Of a stretch of DNA of 64,000 nt, positions 39,764-49,061 are shown piece after piece. The notes beneath the pieces are model-generated. The model had not been told where the DNA came from and did not search any database. It worked only from the letters and a program-made list of their open reading frames with translations. This stretch comes from Nodularia sp. NIES-3585 (lineage in GTDB: Bacteria > Cyanobacteriota > Cyanobacteriia > Cyanobacteriales > Nostocaceae). How positions within the stretch are numbered: the stretch's first letter is position 1; every line of letters begins with the position of its first letter. Location: the NCBI RefSeq assembly GCF_002218065.1, contig NZ_BDUB01000001.1, positions 4,122,099 through 4,186,098 on the forward strand, in the 5' to 3' direction. Position numbers and translations under genes: made by a program.

Positions 39764-40022
39764 TTTTTTCTAATTCCTCTATTTTTTTCAAAAGTTCTCT
39801 CTTTTCCTGCTCAAGAGTTTTAATCCGGTTTATCTGTTCAGCAATCAAAGCATCACTAGAATGAAGCATATCTTCATATTGCTTTTTCAAATTGTCTAGT
39901 GCATTACTAAGTTTGTTAATTAGACTAGCTTGTTTCGTATTATTAGCTTTTTGACTGGATAATTGCGCCTTCAACTGTGTGATGTCCTGATATGCTTTTT
40001 CTAACAATTGCTTTGGGTTCAT
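39753..40022 (-). CDS. Coiled-coil protein, second gene of the nifD-element cassette
   Basis: 89 residues, predicted to be one long coiled coil over nearly its whole length (KAYQDITQLKAQLSSQ, then INRIKTLEQEKRELLKKIEE). It starts 17 bp after the HNH gene and overlaps the next gene. It may be a partner that holds the HNH protein and the third product together; that is inference. Confidence 0.65.
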   Translation of the reverse strand: MNPKQLLEKAYQDITQLKAQLSSQKANNTKQASLINKLSNALDNLKKQYEDMLHSSDALIAEQINRIKTLEQEKRELLKKIEELEKNVA

Positions 40023-40039
40023 TTATATATCTCCGATAT

Positions 40040-40414
40040 TTAAAAAATAAAGTCAACTTTTTTAGTGCCAATACTGTTATTGCAATTTGGGTGCAAGATT
40101 CGATAGTTTTCAACTCTATTGGCCAAGCTACCAAGTTTAGTAATTGCTTCTACATGATGGACTACTGCATCTCGCTCTCTCATTAGTTCACCACAGTAAG
40201 CACAAATTCCATTACATTTCTGGAATTCTTCTCTTTTCCATGCCTTACCTTCTAAAGAACGAAGCCAATTATTGAATTGTTGTCGAGGGTCTGTAGCGGT
40301 TTTCCCTCTTTTTAATGCTACATTAACATCTTTTAAAACATCCTGTCCTTTTTTGCGAAGAATTGCTCTGTCTCGATGAAGTTCATTCTCTTTATCTGCT
40401 GAATAGCCACTCAT
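40040..40414 (-). CDS. HNH endonuclease
   Basis: 124 residues. The HNH motif is complete: C71-x2-C74 (GICAYCGEL), HH86-87 (VVHHVEAI), N103 and H108 with C111 (ENYRILHPNCNN). The N-terminal 60 residues are basic and helical. It is the first gene of a three-gene minus-strand cassette inside the nifD element. HNH proteins of this size occur as homing, restriction or defence nucleases. No methylase partner is adjacent; the target is unknown. Confidence 0.85.
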   Translation of the reverse strand: MSGYSADKENELHRDRAILRKKGQDVLKDVNVALKRGKTATDPRQQFNNWLRSLEGKAWKREEFQKCNGICAYCGELMRERDAVVHHVEAITKLGSLANRVENYRILHPNCNNSIGTKKVDFIF

Positions 40415-40860
40415 ATGAGTTTATGATACTGGTTTTTCTGTACAATCAATTTAGATTTATTTCGTTATCTTTGGTCAGCAGTAATGTCACGGAAAAATCT
40501 ATCAAAAAATAATTTAGTTTGAGTAAAGTTTGAGTAAAATGTCAGCAATACTTAGTTACCATATTGCATCACGGCTGGGTTTACCCTGTATCGTGGTTTT
40601 CATCCCCGCGCTAAAGCCCGAAAATTGCAACTACGTTGCTCTTTCTCCGGGGTTTTCAAGCTAGACCTTATAAAGTAGGTTCCGCCGGAAATGTCAGGTC
40701 TGCGGTAGTTGGGCATGGATGTAAGAAAATGGGGTTTGTTTTCTAGGATGCCCATGATTGATGCGGTGCGTTGCGCTACGCGACAACACACCATACGGAT
40801 GAATATATTCTTCAGTTAAATGTGAGGCGATCGCACTGGGGTGAGTGAAAAAGGGCGCTC
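40415..40860. other. Spacer in the nifD element with RAYT remnant
   Basis: About 450 bp. Apart from the RAYT remnant it holds a palindromic stretch (gcgttgcgctacgcg) and a HIP1-like site (gcgatcgc) just before the methyltransferase gene. No intact gene seen. Confidence 0.5.
40600..40716 (-). pseudogene. Remnant of a REP-associated tyrosine transposase (RAYT)
   Basis: The frame MPNYRRPDISGGTYF is the typical N-terminus of RAYT (Y1, IS200-like) proteins. After about 16 codons the sequence departs from the family and stops soon. The catalytic HUH and tyrosine parts are missing, so this is a remnant. The adjacent sequence (40745-40800) has SDR-like gtgcgttgcgctacgcg. Confidence 0.6.
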
Positions 40861-40971
40861 ATGAAAAAGTCAGGGCTTTGCATGATTATATACCTCTTCA
40901 TACTTTATAATGACGAAGACCATATTAAATACACCAAACTTGTCAAGTTAATTACCTGGCAAAGCCAAACA

Positions 40972-42036
40972 ATGACACCTCAAAAAATTGACAGCAACTC
41001 ACAAGTTTATTCAGATATATCAAATCCTATAAGTCGTATAGTAGAGCCAAGTTCTGACTTCTACTCGATTTTTTCTCAAGAAGAACTTGTAGAGTTAATT
41101 CAGGCATTAGAACTTAGACGCGAATTTCCTTTAAAATATTCTTACAAAGGTAGAGGTGCAAACATATGGAATAATTTTTATCAAAAATATGTTGTGCCTA
41201 AATGGTATCAAACACCCAGCGTAGAAACTGATTTATTAAAGAAAAACTTTGAGTATATTAACGGCAATTACCAAAATTGCGATAAAATCAACATTGTAGA
41301 TGTAGGTTGTGGTAATTCCTATCCAGTAAAGAATTTCATTTCTCAACTTTATAAACTAGGTAGAATTCATAAATATATCGCCTTAGATATTAGCAACGAA
41401 CTCCTGATTTTATCCAAGGCAAATTTTACTAAATGGTTTCCCCTGATAAAATTTAATAGTTCCATCTTTGATATAGAAACTAGTTCTATTTTCGGAGATA
41501 TTCTGCCAAAGTCAACTTCTATTGAAAATAACGATATAGCCAATATATTTTTACATTTAGGTGTGACAATCGCCAATCATCAAGACAGAAATAGAGTTTT
41601 CCAAAACTTCAGAAACAGCATGGGTAAAAATGATTTACTTGTGTTCACTAACGAAATTGGTTCTAACTCTCAATGGGATGGCACAGTCCGGGGTGGCTAC
41701 AAGTATCATGTGGATGGAATATATACATGGATTAAAAAAGAGATGGGAATTAGTTCTGAAGATTGCGAACTTGTGAGAAAGTATGATGTCGAAACGGATA
41801 GTATAACTGCCAAGATAAAATTCAATCAAAATTACACGCTCAGTTTTAGCCAGCGAGGGATAGATAAGTGTATTGAAATTTGGAAAAATGAAGAAATTAC
41901 TATTTGGCGACATCACAAGTATCAGATGCCTGAACTTATCCAAGATTTAGAAAAAGCCGGATTACAACTTGTTCACTCTAGTCATAGTAAATATTTATCA
42001 CCGATTATGGTTATTTGTAAAGTTGCTGATATTTAG
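40972..42036 (+). CDS. EgtD-like SAM-dependent methyltransferase (element cargo)
   Basis: 354 residues from the ATG giving MTPQKIDSNSQVYSDIS; an earlier in-frame ATG at 40861 would add 37 residues with little family character. The SAM-binding motif is IVDVGCGNSYPVKNF, with YIALDIS (motif II) and NIFLHLGVTIAN after it. The overall plan resembles the histidine-specific (EgtD/DUF2260) methyltransferase group, but the substrate cannot be told. It lies in the nifD element, away from any ergothioneine gene. Codon use is AT-rich. Confidence 0.75.
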   Translation: MTPQKIDSNSQVYSDISNPISRIVEPSSDFYSIFSQEELVELIQALELRREFPLKYSYKGRGANIWNNFYQKYVVPKWYQTPSVETDLLKKNFEYINGNYQNCDKINIVDVGCGNSYPVKNFISQLYKLGRIHKYIALDISNELLILSKANFTKWFPLIKFNSSIFDIETSSIFGDILPKSTSIENNDIANIFLHLGVTIANHQDRNRVFQNFRNSMGKNDLLVFTNEIGSNSQWDGTVRGGYKYHVDGIYTWIKKEMGISSEDCELVRKYDVETDSITAKIKFNQNYTLSFSQRGIDKCIEIWKNEEITIWRHHKYQMPELIQDLEKAGLQLVHSSHSKYLSPIMVICKVADI

Positions 42037-42116
42037 ATTTGAAACTAACAATTTGCTATGATTTAGAAAGTGAGCGATCGCCTACAACAACCTACGCCAA
42101 CATTTGCAAAAATCCT

Positions 42117-42695
42117 ATGGCAAAGCGTAAAAAAAGCAATCTCCAGTGGATTAAAGAAACCCTGGAACTAAAGCCTGATCATCGCTGGGAATCACCATCA
42201 GGCTATAAAATCTTTGTGGCAGATCGGGGGGCTGTTCGCCTCAATGTCCCCCAAAATTGGGTTTTTGAGCCACAAGAAAAATCTTTCAAGTTTTGCGATA
42301 AAAAACCGCCCAAGGATGATTGCTGCTTGGAAGTATCTTTCAATCCTCTGCCTCCTCGTGACTGGAGCCTATTTCCGCTAAAATCTACTTTAAAGAAAAT
42401 TATGGACGAAGATGAGCGTAACGTCATCGCTAGGGGAGAAATTATTACCGTCAAGCGCCAAACTGCCAAAATTGTCTGGACAGAGATTAAATTTATTGAC
42501 ACTCAGGAAGAACCAAGGGAAGCTTTTTCGCGGACTTGCATTGGTTTGGGGTCAAATGTGCAGTGTCTGATTACATTTGATTATTGGGCAGATCAAGCAG
42601 AGCAATTAACACCCGTTTGGGATGAAGCTATGCGTAGTCTCACGCTGGGATTGTATATCAGTGACCCTATGACTGGTGTGGCTTTCCCAGATTGA
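42117..42695 (+). CDS. Conserved hypothetical protein (element cargo)
   Basis: 192 residues from the ATG giving MAKRKKSNLQWIKETLEL; a TTG frame from 42039 is less likely. It is soluble; the sequence WESPSGYKIFVADRGAVRL and VPQNWVFEPQEKSFKF suggest a beta-rich fold. No domain recognised. It follows the methyltransferase by 80 bp and ends just before the IS. Confidence 0.6.
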   Translation: MAKRKKSNLQWIKETLELKPDHRWESPSGYKIFVADRGAVRLNVPQNWVFEPQEKSFKFCDKKPPKDDCCLEVSFNPLPPRDWSLFPLKSTLKKIMDEDERNVIARGEIITVKRQTAKIVWTEIKFIDTQEEPREAFSRTCIGLGSNVQCLITFDYWADQAEQLTPVWDEAMRSLTLGLYISDPMTGVAFPD

Positions 42696-42739
42696 ACTTA
42701 AAGAATTGCATAGATTGTGGATTCATTAGTGCGATCGCA

Positions 42740-44739
42740 TCCCTGGTCGGGAGCAATGCGATTTTGTGAGTTGAGTGCGATAGCTGCGCTCGCCGAAGGC
42801 ATCGCTAATTTTGTTCCTCAGTACAGAAATATGTTTAGGCACTTATTATCAAGTATTAATACTGAAGAAATTGAATATCGATGAAGAATATCCGGAACAA
42901 ACGGAAAGAGTGTTTTCTTGGGTGAATATTCTATAATAATAATCATTCTTACATTTTTTTTAGAGACACGAAAAAAGGTAGAATTCCTGGTTAGTAATAG
43001 TTTGGAAAGGAGGAATGTCTACCTTGATGGAAAAAAATATATATGCAACTTTGGATTTGAGCAAATCATTGTCAGATTTTAAAATACAGGTGACAAAACT
43101 TTTAGAATTGACTGATGTCAGAGAATGGGATGGGCGAATTGTTAAAGAAAAAGAACAAAAAATTAGAGAAGCAGCACTTGTTTTAGCTGGTCAATGTATT
43201 GCATTATTTCTATATAATCTTTCCACTTCTCAAGAAGCTCTTGACACAGCAATAAATCAAACTCAAGGTTGGTGGCAACCTGAAACTCATAAACATGGGT
43301 GGAGAAAAAGACAAATTTTAACAATCGGAAATGTTTTAGTTACTCTAAACCTACCATATGTAGTCACAAGAAGTGCAAAAAAAGAGAAAAATAAACTGGA
43401 AAATCAAGGCTTCTGCCCATTTTTGAAATGGTTGGGGATGTCATCTGGATTAACGCCATTAGTTTGGTCAACTGTTGCCCAGTATGGTGCAATTGCGAGT
43501 TCTTTTGAAGCTGCTCACACAATCTTAATGGGTTGGGGAATTAATATTAGTTTAAAACGGATTGAACGACTCACGTATAGTTTTGGTAAAATCGGCATTA
43601 ACCTACGCCAATCTAAAATATTGAATCGGGAATTAGGAAATTTACCTAATGGTAATGTCCTGAAAGGACAGAAAGTTGTAATTGCTGTAGATGGTGGAAG
43701 GACTAAAATCAGAATTAATAAAAAAGGAAGAAAAAACTCCCAGACAAACCGTCATGGCTTTATAGGTAAATGGATTGAGCCAAAGTTAGTAACAATTTAT
43801 GTCGTGGATGAACAAGGTAAAAAAATCAAGAACTCTGATATTCCTATTACTAATGATGGAACTTATGGTGACTATAAAGTATTTTTGCAAATTTTAGAAG
43901 CACACTTAGTTAGTTTGGGAATTAATCAAGCAAAGCAAGTCTTATTAATTGCAGATGGGGCTGAATGGATCTGGATACATATTCCTCCCCTTCTAGAACG
44001 TTTAGGATGCCCCACTGAAACTTATCAATTATTTGATTTTTATCACGTTACCGAGCATTTACAGATTTTTGCAGATGTGGCTTTTAATGATGAAAAAGAG
44101 CGTCAACATTGGTTTAGAAAAGCCCGAAAAACCTTAAAGAAAGGTAATGCTCTGGCTTTAATAAAGCAGATGGATGAATTTATTAGAAAAACTACTGGAG
44201 AGCGTTGTAAAACAATGGTTTCACAGAGAGATTATCTTTTACGTGCATACCGTGAAGGGCGGTTGAATTACGCTAAAATTTTATTACAAAACCTACCTAT
44301 TGGTAGTGGTGCAATTGAGAGTTTAATCAGACAAGTTGTCAATTTAAGAATGAAGGGTAACAGTAAATTTTGGTTGAAAGATAATGCAGAAATTATGTTA
44401 CATCTCCGCTGTCAATGGATGGCTGGTAGTTGGAACAATTTCTGCGATTCAATTTTAACTTCCTTCATTAAACCAAAACCTGTTGGATAAATTTTATACT
44501 TAAGGTCGCTTATTGGCAGAGTTTTGTCATAAAAAATACATCAACCCCTTGTTGTTCAATTAAATTGTTTATTTAGATAAGAATCAAAATATTGCCTATC
44601 CTATCTTTTGGGAATATATCCAAAGGATAGTTTATAGTGAAAATACTCCTTAATCTAGTTATTTAAGTTACTACTGCTTTCAGTGTATAAAATGGTGATT
44701 GCACTCAACTCACAAAATCGCATTGCTCCCTCCCTGGTC
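42740..44739 (+). mobile_element. Complete insertion sequence with 9-bp target duplication
   Basis: Perfect 30-bp terminal inverted repeats: 42749-42778 begins GGGAGCAATGCG, and its exact complement is at 44701-44730. Both are bordered by the direct repeat TCCCTGGTC (42740-42748 and 44731-44739). The IS itself is 1982 bp, with a single transposase gene. The perfect ends and target duplication indicate a recent insertion into the nifD element. Size, repeat and 9-bp duplication fit ISKra4- or ISLre2-type elements. Confidence 0.95.
43015..44490 (+). CDS. IS transposase (ISKra4-like)
   Basis: 491 residues, ATG after ggaaaggagga. DDE-type features are visible: VVIAVDGGRTKIR (about 223), QVLLIADGAEWIW (about 316) and the C-terminal LPIGSGAIESLIRQVV (about 435), which fits the catalytic Glu region. 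The WIW and GSGAIES motifs are typical of the ISKra4 group in cyanobacteria; assignment rests on memory. The gene is intact and lies between the perfect terminal repeats, so the IS may be active. Confidence 0.9.
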   Translation: MSTLMEKNIYATLDLSKSLSDFKIQVTKLLELTDVREWDGRIVKEKEQKIREAALVLAGQCIALFLYNLSTSQEALDTAINQTQGWWQPETHKHGWRKRQILTIGNVLVTLNLPYVVTRSAKKEKNKLENQGFCPFLKWLGMSSGLTPLVWSTVAQYGAIASSFEAAHTILMGWGINISLKRIERLTYSFGKIGINLRQSKILNRELGNLPNGNVLKGQKVVIAVDGGRTKIRINKKGRKNSQTNRHGFIGKWIEPKLVTIYVVDEQGKKIKNSDIPITNDGTYGDYKVFLQILEAHLVSLGINQAKQVLLIADGAEWIWIHIPPLLERLGCPTETYQLFDFYHVTEHLQIFADVAFNDEKERQHWFRKARKTLKKGNALALIKQMDEFIRKTTGERCKTMVSQRDYLLRAYREGRLNYAKILLQNLPIGSGAIESLIRQVVNLRMKGNSKFWLKDNAEIMLHLRCQWMAGSWNNFCDSILTSFIKPKPVG

Positions 44740-45009
44740 TTTCATCATCCATCATCCATCATGCGATCGCATCATTTAATCTAAAAAAATATCACTCAAA
44801 ATAGTCTCTCATTTTACAGCTTGAATTTCAGCAAAATTTAACAAAATCCTCAACACTATCCCAGATAAGAGTTATATTATTTAAAGCATCACAAATATAT
44901 AGTTTCTAGATAATCCTAAAACTCGCATTTAGACTAAAAAATAGATTACTTTTGATATCACCGTCAAAAAATGCTGCTGTCATTGACTTTGAAGCGCTAT
45001 GGCTAGGTT
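44731..45009. other. Right arm of the nifD element, no separate gene
   Basis: AT-rich, with catcatccat repeats around 44742-44762 and HIP1 at 44763. Reading from 44906 to 45009 is only the run-on of the nifD frame. The 25 bp next to the repeat carry a ccatagcgcttcaaa sequence (minus strand) with an inverted counterpart at the other end. Confidence 0.5.
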
Positions 45010-46372
45010 CGGAGTAATCCCAAGAGTGCATTTGACGGAAAGGCAGACCCATCTTTTGGAAGACGTACTTCTCTTTCACACCAGAAGCTACAAGGTCAGG
45101 CTTGAGGGCTTTGATAAACTCCTCAAATTCGTAGGCGGTCACGTCATCGTAAACGATAGTACCATTTTCGATGTAGTGCGTGGTACGTTTGTAGTCGTCG
45201 TTGTGAGCGAACTCATAACCAGTACCAATCATCTTCATGCCCAAGTCTAGGAAAGCTGGGACAACGTGACGAGGACGTAGACCACCAACCATCAAGGCGA
45301 CAGTCTTACCATCTAAACGGGGGCGATACTTATTAACGATCGCATCCATTGTCGGCTGATACTTAGCAATAACCTTCTCAGCGTTTGCTTGGATTTTTTC
45401 GTCAAACTTAGAAGCAATTTCCCGTAAAGATTCAGCAATCTTGGTAGGACCGAAGAAGTTGTATTCCAACCAGGGAATACCATATTTTTCTTCCATGTGA
45501 CGGCTGATGTAGTTCATCGAGCGGTAACAGTGGATGAGGTTCATCTTCACATTGGGGGTCATCAACATTTCGTTGATAGTACCATCACCAGACCACTGAG
45601 CAACTACACGCAAACCGATTTCTTCTAGTAAGATGCGGCTCGCCCAAGCATCACCACCGATGTTGTAGTCACCAATGATGGCTACATCATAAGGAGTAGA
45701 ATTAAACTTCAGTGAACCGTCAGCTTTAGCTTTATCGGATCTGGGGAATACCCAGTCACGAATCATATCGTTAGCGATGTGGTGTCCCAAGGATTGAGAA
45801 ACACCCCGGAAACCTTCGCAACGAACTGGAACAACTGGCTTGTCAATTTCTTTTGCAGCTTTGCGAGCTACAGCTTCGATGTCATCCCCAATTAGACCGA
45901 TGGGACATTCAGATTGAATGGATACACCACGGTTCAGAGGGAAAAGTCCTTCCAATTCTTGGATCAGTTTCAGTAGTTTCTTGTCACCACCAAAAACGAT
46001 GTCTCTTTCTTGGAAGTCAGAGGTGAAGTGCATAGTACCAAAGGTATCAATACCTGTAGTACCAATGTAGTAGTTACGACGACCAGACCAAGACCAGTAA
46101 CCGCAACCAACTGGCCCGTGACTGATGTGGATCATGTCCTTAATAGGACCCCAAACCACACCCTTGGAACCTGCATAAGCACAACCACGAGCGGTCATTA
46201 CACCAGGAAGAGATTTAACGTTAGATTTAACGCCACAGTCGCTCTTACCTTCTTCAAACACATTTAAGTGCTTTTCGCGTTTTTTCTTAGCTTTATCTGG
46301 GTAAGCACTAAGAACTTCTTTAATAAGTTCCTTTCTTTCTTCAACAGTCTTGTTGTTTTCTGGAGGTGTCAT
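44906..46372 (-). CDS. nifD: nifD 5' fragment with run-on into the element
   Basis: 488 codons as the DNA stands. Residues 1 to 454 are NifD up to HSWDYS, with P-cluster and FeMo-co ligand regions: the [15 protein letters not shown] and [16 protein letters not shown] blocks and [11 protein letters not shown]. After the 11-bp repeat 34 foreign residues follow ([15 protein letters not shown]...), so the alpha-subunit lacks its native C-terminus until excision. The start is 136 bp from the nifH stop. Excision restores about 501 residues. Confidence 0.97.
   Translation of the reverse strand: MTPPENNKTVEERKELIKEVLSAYPDKAKKKREKHLNVFEEGKSDCGVKSNVKSLPGVMTARGCAYAGSKGVVWGPIKDMIHISHGPVGCGYWSWSGRRNYYIGTTGIDTFGTMHFTSDFQERDIVFGGDKKLLKLIQELEGLFPLNRGVSIQSECPIGLIGDDIEAVARKAAKEIDKPVVPVRCEGFRGVSQSLGHHIANDMIRDWVFPRSDKAKADGSLKFNSTPYDVAIIGDYNIGGDAWASRILLEEIGLRVVAQWSGDGTINEMLMTPNVKMNLIHCYRSMNYISRHMEEKYGIPWLEYNFFGPTKIAESLREIASKFDEKIQANAEKVIAKYQPTMDAIVNKYRPRLDGKTVALMVGGLRPRHVVPAFLDLGMKMIGTGYEFAHNDDYKRTTHYIENGTIVYDDVTAYEFEEFIKALKPDLVASGVKEKYVFQKMGLPFRQMHSWDYSEPSHSASKSMTAAFFDGDIKSNLFFSLNASFRII
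45010..45020. repeat. nifD-element direct repeat, nifH-proximal copy
   Basis: CGGAGTAATCC, the exact complement of GGATTACTCCG known from Anabaena nifD. It lies in the WDYS codons. Confidence 0.95.
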
Positions 46373-46405
46373 TTTATCCTCTCCGATTCTTAGGGTTCTG
46401 GGAAT

Positions 46406-46424
46406 AGGGGACTGAGAGTCCCCT
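46406..46424 (-). promoter_or_regulatory. Hairpin between nifH and nifD
   Basis: AGGGGACT / AGTCCCCT perfect 8-bp stem, three-base loop, 34 bp before the nifD start. A stem-loop at this place in other Anabaena/Nostoc strains helps stabilise nifH transcripts; here that role is inferred. Confidence 0.7.
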
Positions 46425-46507
46425 CTAGGTTTAGTAGGGGGAGATGCAAGGGTGAAGGTAAAAGGTAAGATATAAAATTCTTCCTTTTTCCTGGTGCGAG
46501 AGTATTA

Positions 46508-46981
<474 letters not shown>

Positions 46982-47012
46982 CTAGCAGCCTAAAATTGCT
47001 TATTTTTAACAA

Positions 47013-47034
47013 TGTTTGCGGTAAGCATTGTCAG
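47013..47034 (+). other. Motif shared by nifH and nifD elements, nifH copy
   Basis: A 22-bp sequence beginning TGTTTGCGGTAAGCA and ending TGTCAG, 20 of 22 identical to 37429-37450. It is 52 bp inside the element, upstream of its xis gene. Confidence 0.6.
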
Positions 47035-47070
47035 GGCTGAACAGTTTTTTTATTAGGGTAAATCTAGGGT

Positions 47071-48498
47071 ATGAACAGAACACAGGAAGCATTTGCCGAT
47101 TTTCAACAAACAGCCAGCAGCGATGGGGGATATATAGGCAGAATGCAAGCAGTGACAAATCAGGAAAATCACCTGACGGCAAAACTGGAAACAGAATTAA
47201 AGGCGGTAAATGCTAGAATCAAAGCTGCTAGGGTGAATGTTTCTGTCAGGAAATCTGGTAATTCATTGCAACTGAGAAGCACCCTACCTATTAAACCAGG
47301 AGATATTGATAAAAACGGTATAGGAACAAAGCAATATGATCTTTCTTTGGGTATCCCGTTTAATTTTGATGGTTTAAATACTGCGGAAGAAGAAGCTTAT
47401 GAATTAGGAAAATTGTTAGCGAGAAAACAATTTCAATGGACTGAGAAATATTTAGGTAAAACTCGTAATAAAGTTAACGCTAAGATAATTGGTGATTTGA
47501 TTGCAGATTTTGAGAAAAATTATTTCCAAACTAGAAAACGTAATCTTAAAAGTGAGAACACATTTAATAGTTATTTTTATATTGCTCAAAAACACTTACC
47601 AAAGGATAAACTAGCGATAAATGCCAACTTTATTGCATCTGTGCAATGTTGTCCATCTTCTGATAGTGTCAAAAATGAGTTAATTAAAGTTATTCGGGTA
47701 TTGTGTAAATGTTCTGGTTTAGAAGTCCCAGAGCTAAGTAACTTAAAAATTAAACCTGCTGCTCAACGCAAGCGTGATATCCCCACTGATGCAGACATAG
47801 AGCGGGAATATCTCAAATTTGAGGCTTACTCACTCAACCGTCCCAGTAAATTACTCACTAGAGAAGACAGAAATAACTGGAAACTGTGGCGCTGGGTATA
47901 TGGGATGTTAGCTACTTATGGTATAAGACCGAGGGAGATTTTTGTTAATCCTGATCTAAATTGGTGGTTGTCTTCAGAAAATACCATTGATACATGGCGG
48001 GTAAATGAAGAATGTAAAACAGGTGAGAGGGAAGCTTTACCATTATATCCGCGCTGGGTAGAGACATTTAATTTAAAAACTGATACGGAAGCGATTGAAT
48101 TATTAAAAGCCAAAATTCAGGGCAAAATTACCAGTAAACAAATTAATTCGGCTCGACATGGTACAGACAGATGGTTTAGATTTGTTGGTATTCCTTTTCA
48201 ACCTTATGATTTACGCCATGCTTGGGCAATTAGAGCGCATTTAATGGGAATCCCGATTAAAGCTGCTGCTGATAATTTGGGTCATTCGGTAAATATGCAC
48301 ACTTCGATTTATCAAAGATGGTTTAGTTTAGAAAATCGCAAGGTTGCAATTGAGGAAGCGATTAAGAAAAAGTCTAAGGTTGAAGACTTGCAAGATATAG
48401 TGATTAAGCTGGAACATGAAAATGAGCGATTGAGAATAGAAAATGAAAGATTGCGTTTACAGATGGAAAATCCAGGCTTAATAAGCATAATTAATTAA
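47071..48498 (+). CDS. XisA-type tyrosine recombinase of the nifH element
   Basis: 475 residues, similar to the xisA product at 37704 over nearly the whole length. Catalytic set R286 (GIRPREI), Y379 (PYDLRHAW), R382, Y414 (SIYQRWF), again with Tyr in place of His. It has an N-terminal extension of about 35 residues (Gln/Ser-rich) not in the nifD-element protein and a C-terminal coiled coil (LEHENERLRIENERLRLQME). It is oriented opposite to nifH, near the 3' part of the gene, mirroring xisA. It is the likely excisionase of the nifH element. Confidence 0.93.
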   Translation: MNRTQEAFADFQQTASSDGGYIGRMQAVTNQENHLTAKLETELKAVNARIKAARVNVSVRKSGNSLQLRSTLPIKPGDIDKNGIGTKQYDLSLGIPFNFDGLNTAEEEAYELGKLLARKQFQWTEKYLGKTRNKVNAKIIGDLIADFEKNYFQTRKRNLKSENTFNSYFYIAQKHLPKDKLAINANFIASVQCCPSSDSVKNELIKVIRVLCKCSGLEVPELSNLKIKPAAQRKRDIPTDADIEREYLKFEAYSLNRPSKLLTREDRNNWKLWRWVYGMLATYGIRPREIFVNPDLNWWLSSENTIDTWRVNEECKTGEREALPLYPRWVETFNLKTDTEAIELLKAKIQGKITSKQINSARHGTDRWFRFVGIPFQPYDLRHAWAIRAHLMGIPIKAAADNLGHSVNMHTSIYQRWFSLENRKVAIEEAIKKKSKVEDLQDIVIKLEHENERLRIENERLRLQMENPGLISIIN

Positions 48499-48580
48499 GT
48501 AGGGTGGGTTAGCGCAGCGTAACCCACCATAAACTTAAATATAATGGTGGGTTACGGACTACCGTCCTAACCCACCCTAC
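48499..48580. repeat. Hairpin repeat directly after the nifH-element recombinase
   Basis: Outer ends gtagggtgggtta / taacccaccctac form a perfect inverted repeat and inner parts pair further. It begins right after the recombinase stop, so it may also act as its transcription terminator. Related to repeat C at 2734 and 24758. Confidence 0.75.
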
Positions 48581-48641
48581 AAATAAATTAGGGATTTTAT
48601 TCCTTAGTGCGATCGCCTGGATTATTGCAGATATCGCTCTA

Positions 48642-49061
48642 TTATTTGATCCTGGGACGCAGATCGAAGAATAAATCTGCACGGTAAAAACAAACATCAA
48701 ACTCTGCAAAAAAATTCATGTGTCCGAGTATCAAGGGTGCTTCTCTAGATTCTGTCCAAGCAAATGCAAGCAAAACCGGAGCAAATTCAGCAACAGTAGC
48801 TGAGAGAATCAATCCCTTTGCTGGTAAACGAGCTAGATTTCCGGTTAACTGAATTGGGACTGTTTGCTCTTCCCAAACCGCTCCCAATTGCAAGCCTAAT
48901 TCGTAAGGTAGAACATTCACACTTGCACCTGTATCTAACAAAGCCATAGCTTCTAAAGAACGGTGGTTGTAAGTCAAGGTCAATGGTAAATAAGGCATAA
49001 TGCTAGAAACACCAGGGGTATTACTTCGCTCAATGAAGGGAAATTTTCTACCCTCAAGCAT
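48642..49061 (-). CDS. Retropepsin-like aspartyl protease family protein
   Basis: 139 residues from the ATG at 49059-49061 that overlaps the upstream stop (8 bp). The active-site motif is ALLDTGASVNVLPYELG, followed by a small-barrel beta pattern (VPIQLTGNLARLPAKGL, LILGHMNFF). Single-domain retropepsin-like proteins paired with a small upstream gene are frequent in cyanobacteria, with unknown substrate; the pair layout looks like toxin-antitoxin operons but this is not established. Confidence 0.8.
   Translation of the reverse strand: MLEGRKFPFIERSNTPGVSSIMPYLPLTLTYNHRSLEAMALLDTGASVNVLPYELGLQLGAVWEEQTVPIQLTGNLARLPAKGLILSATVAEFAPVLLAFAWTESREAPLILGHMNFFAEFDVCFYRADLFFDLRPRIK

Larger units (their letters stand above)
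37386..45020. mobile_element. nifD excision element (about 7.6 kb)
   Basis: Bounded by 11-bp direct repeats CGGAGTATTCC (37386-37396) and CGGAGTAATCC (45010-45020), plus-strand notation. The second is the complement of the GGATTACTCCG repeat known from Anabaena nifD; the first differs at one base. The interval is 7624 bp per repeat copy. It contains xisA, an HNH/coiled-coil cassette, a RAYT remnant, a methyltransferase, a small unknown gene and a 1982-bp IS. In the family, heterocyst differentiation triggers XisA-mediated excision as a circle; here that is inferred from structure. Confidence 0.95.

Noticed and set aside
40600..40794. 64-residue frame as an intact gene
   Set aside because: Only the middle part from 40716 resembles a RAYT N-terminus; the rest is unrelated, so it is kept as a pseudogene remnant.
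44491..44730. Second gene in the IS
   Set aside because: The space after the transposase is AT-rich with no open frame of note and ends in the terminal repeat.
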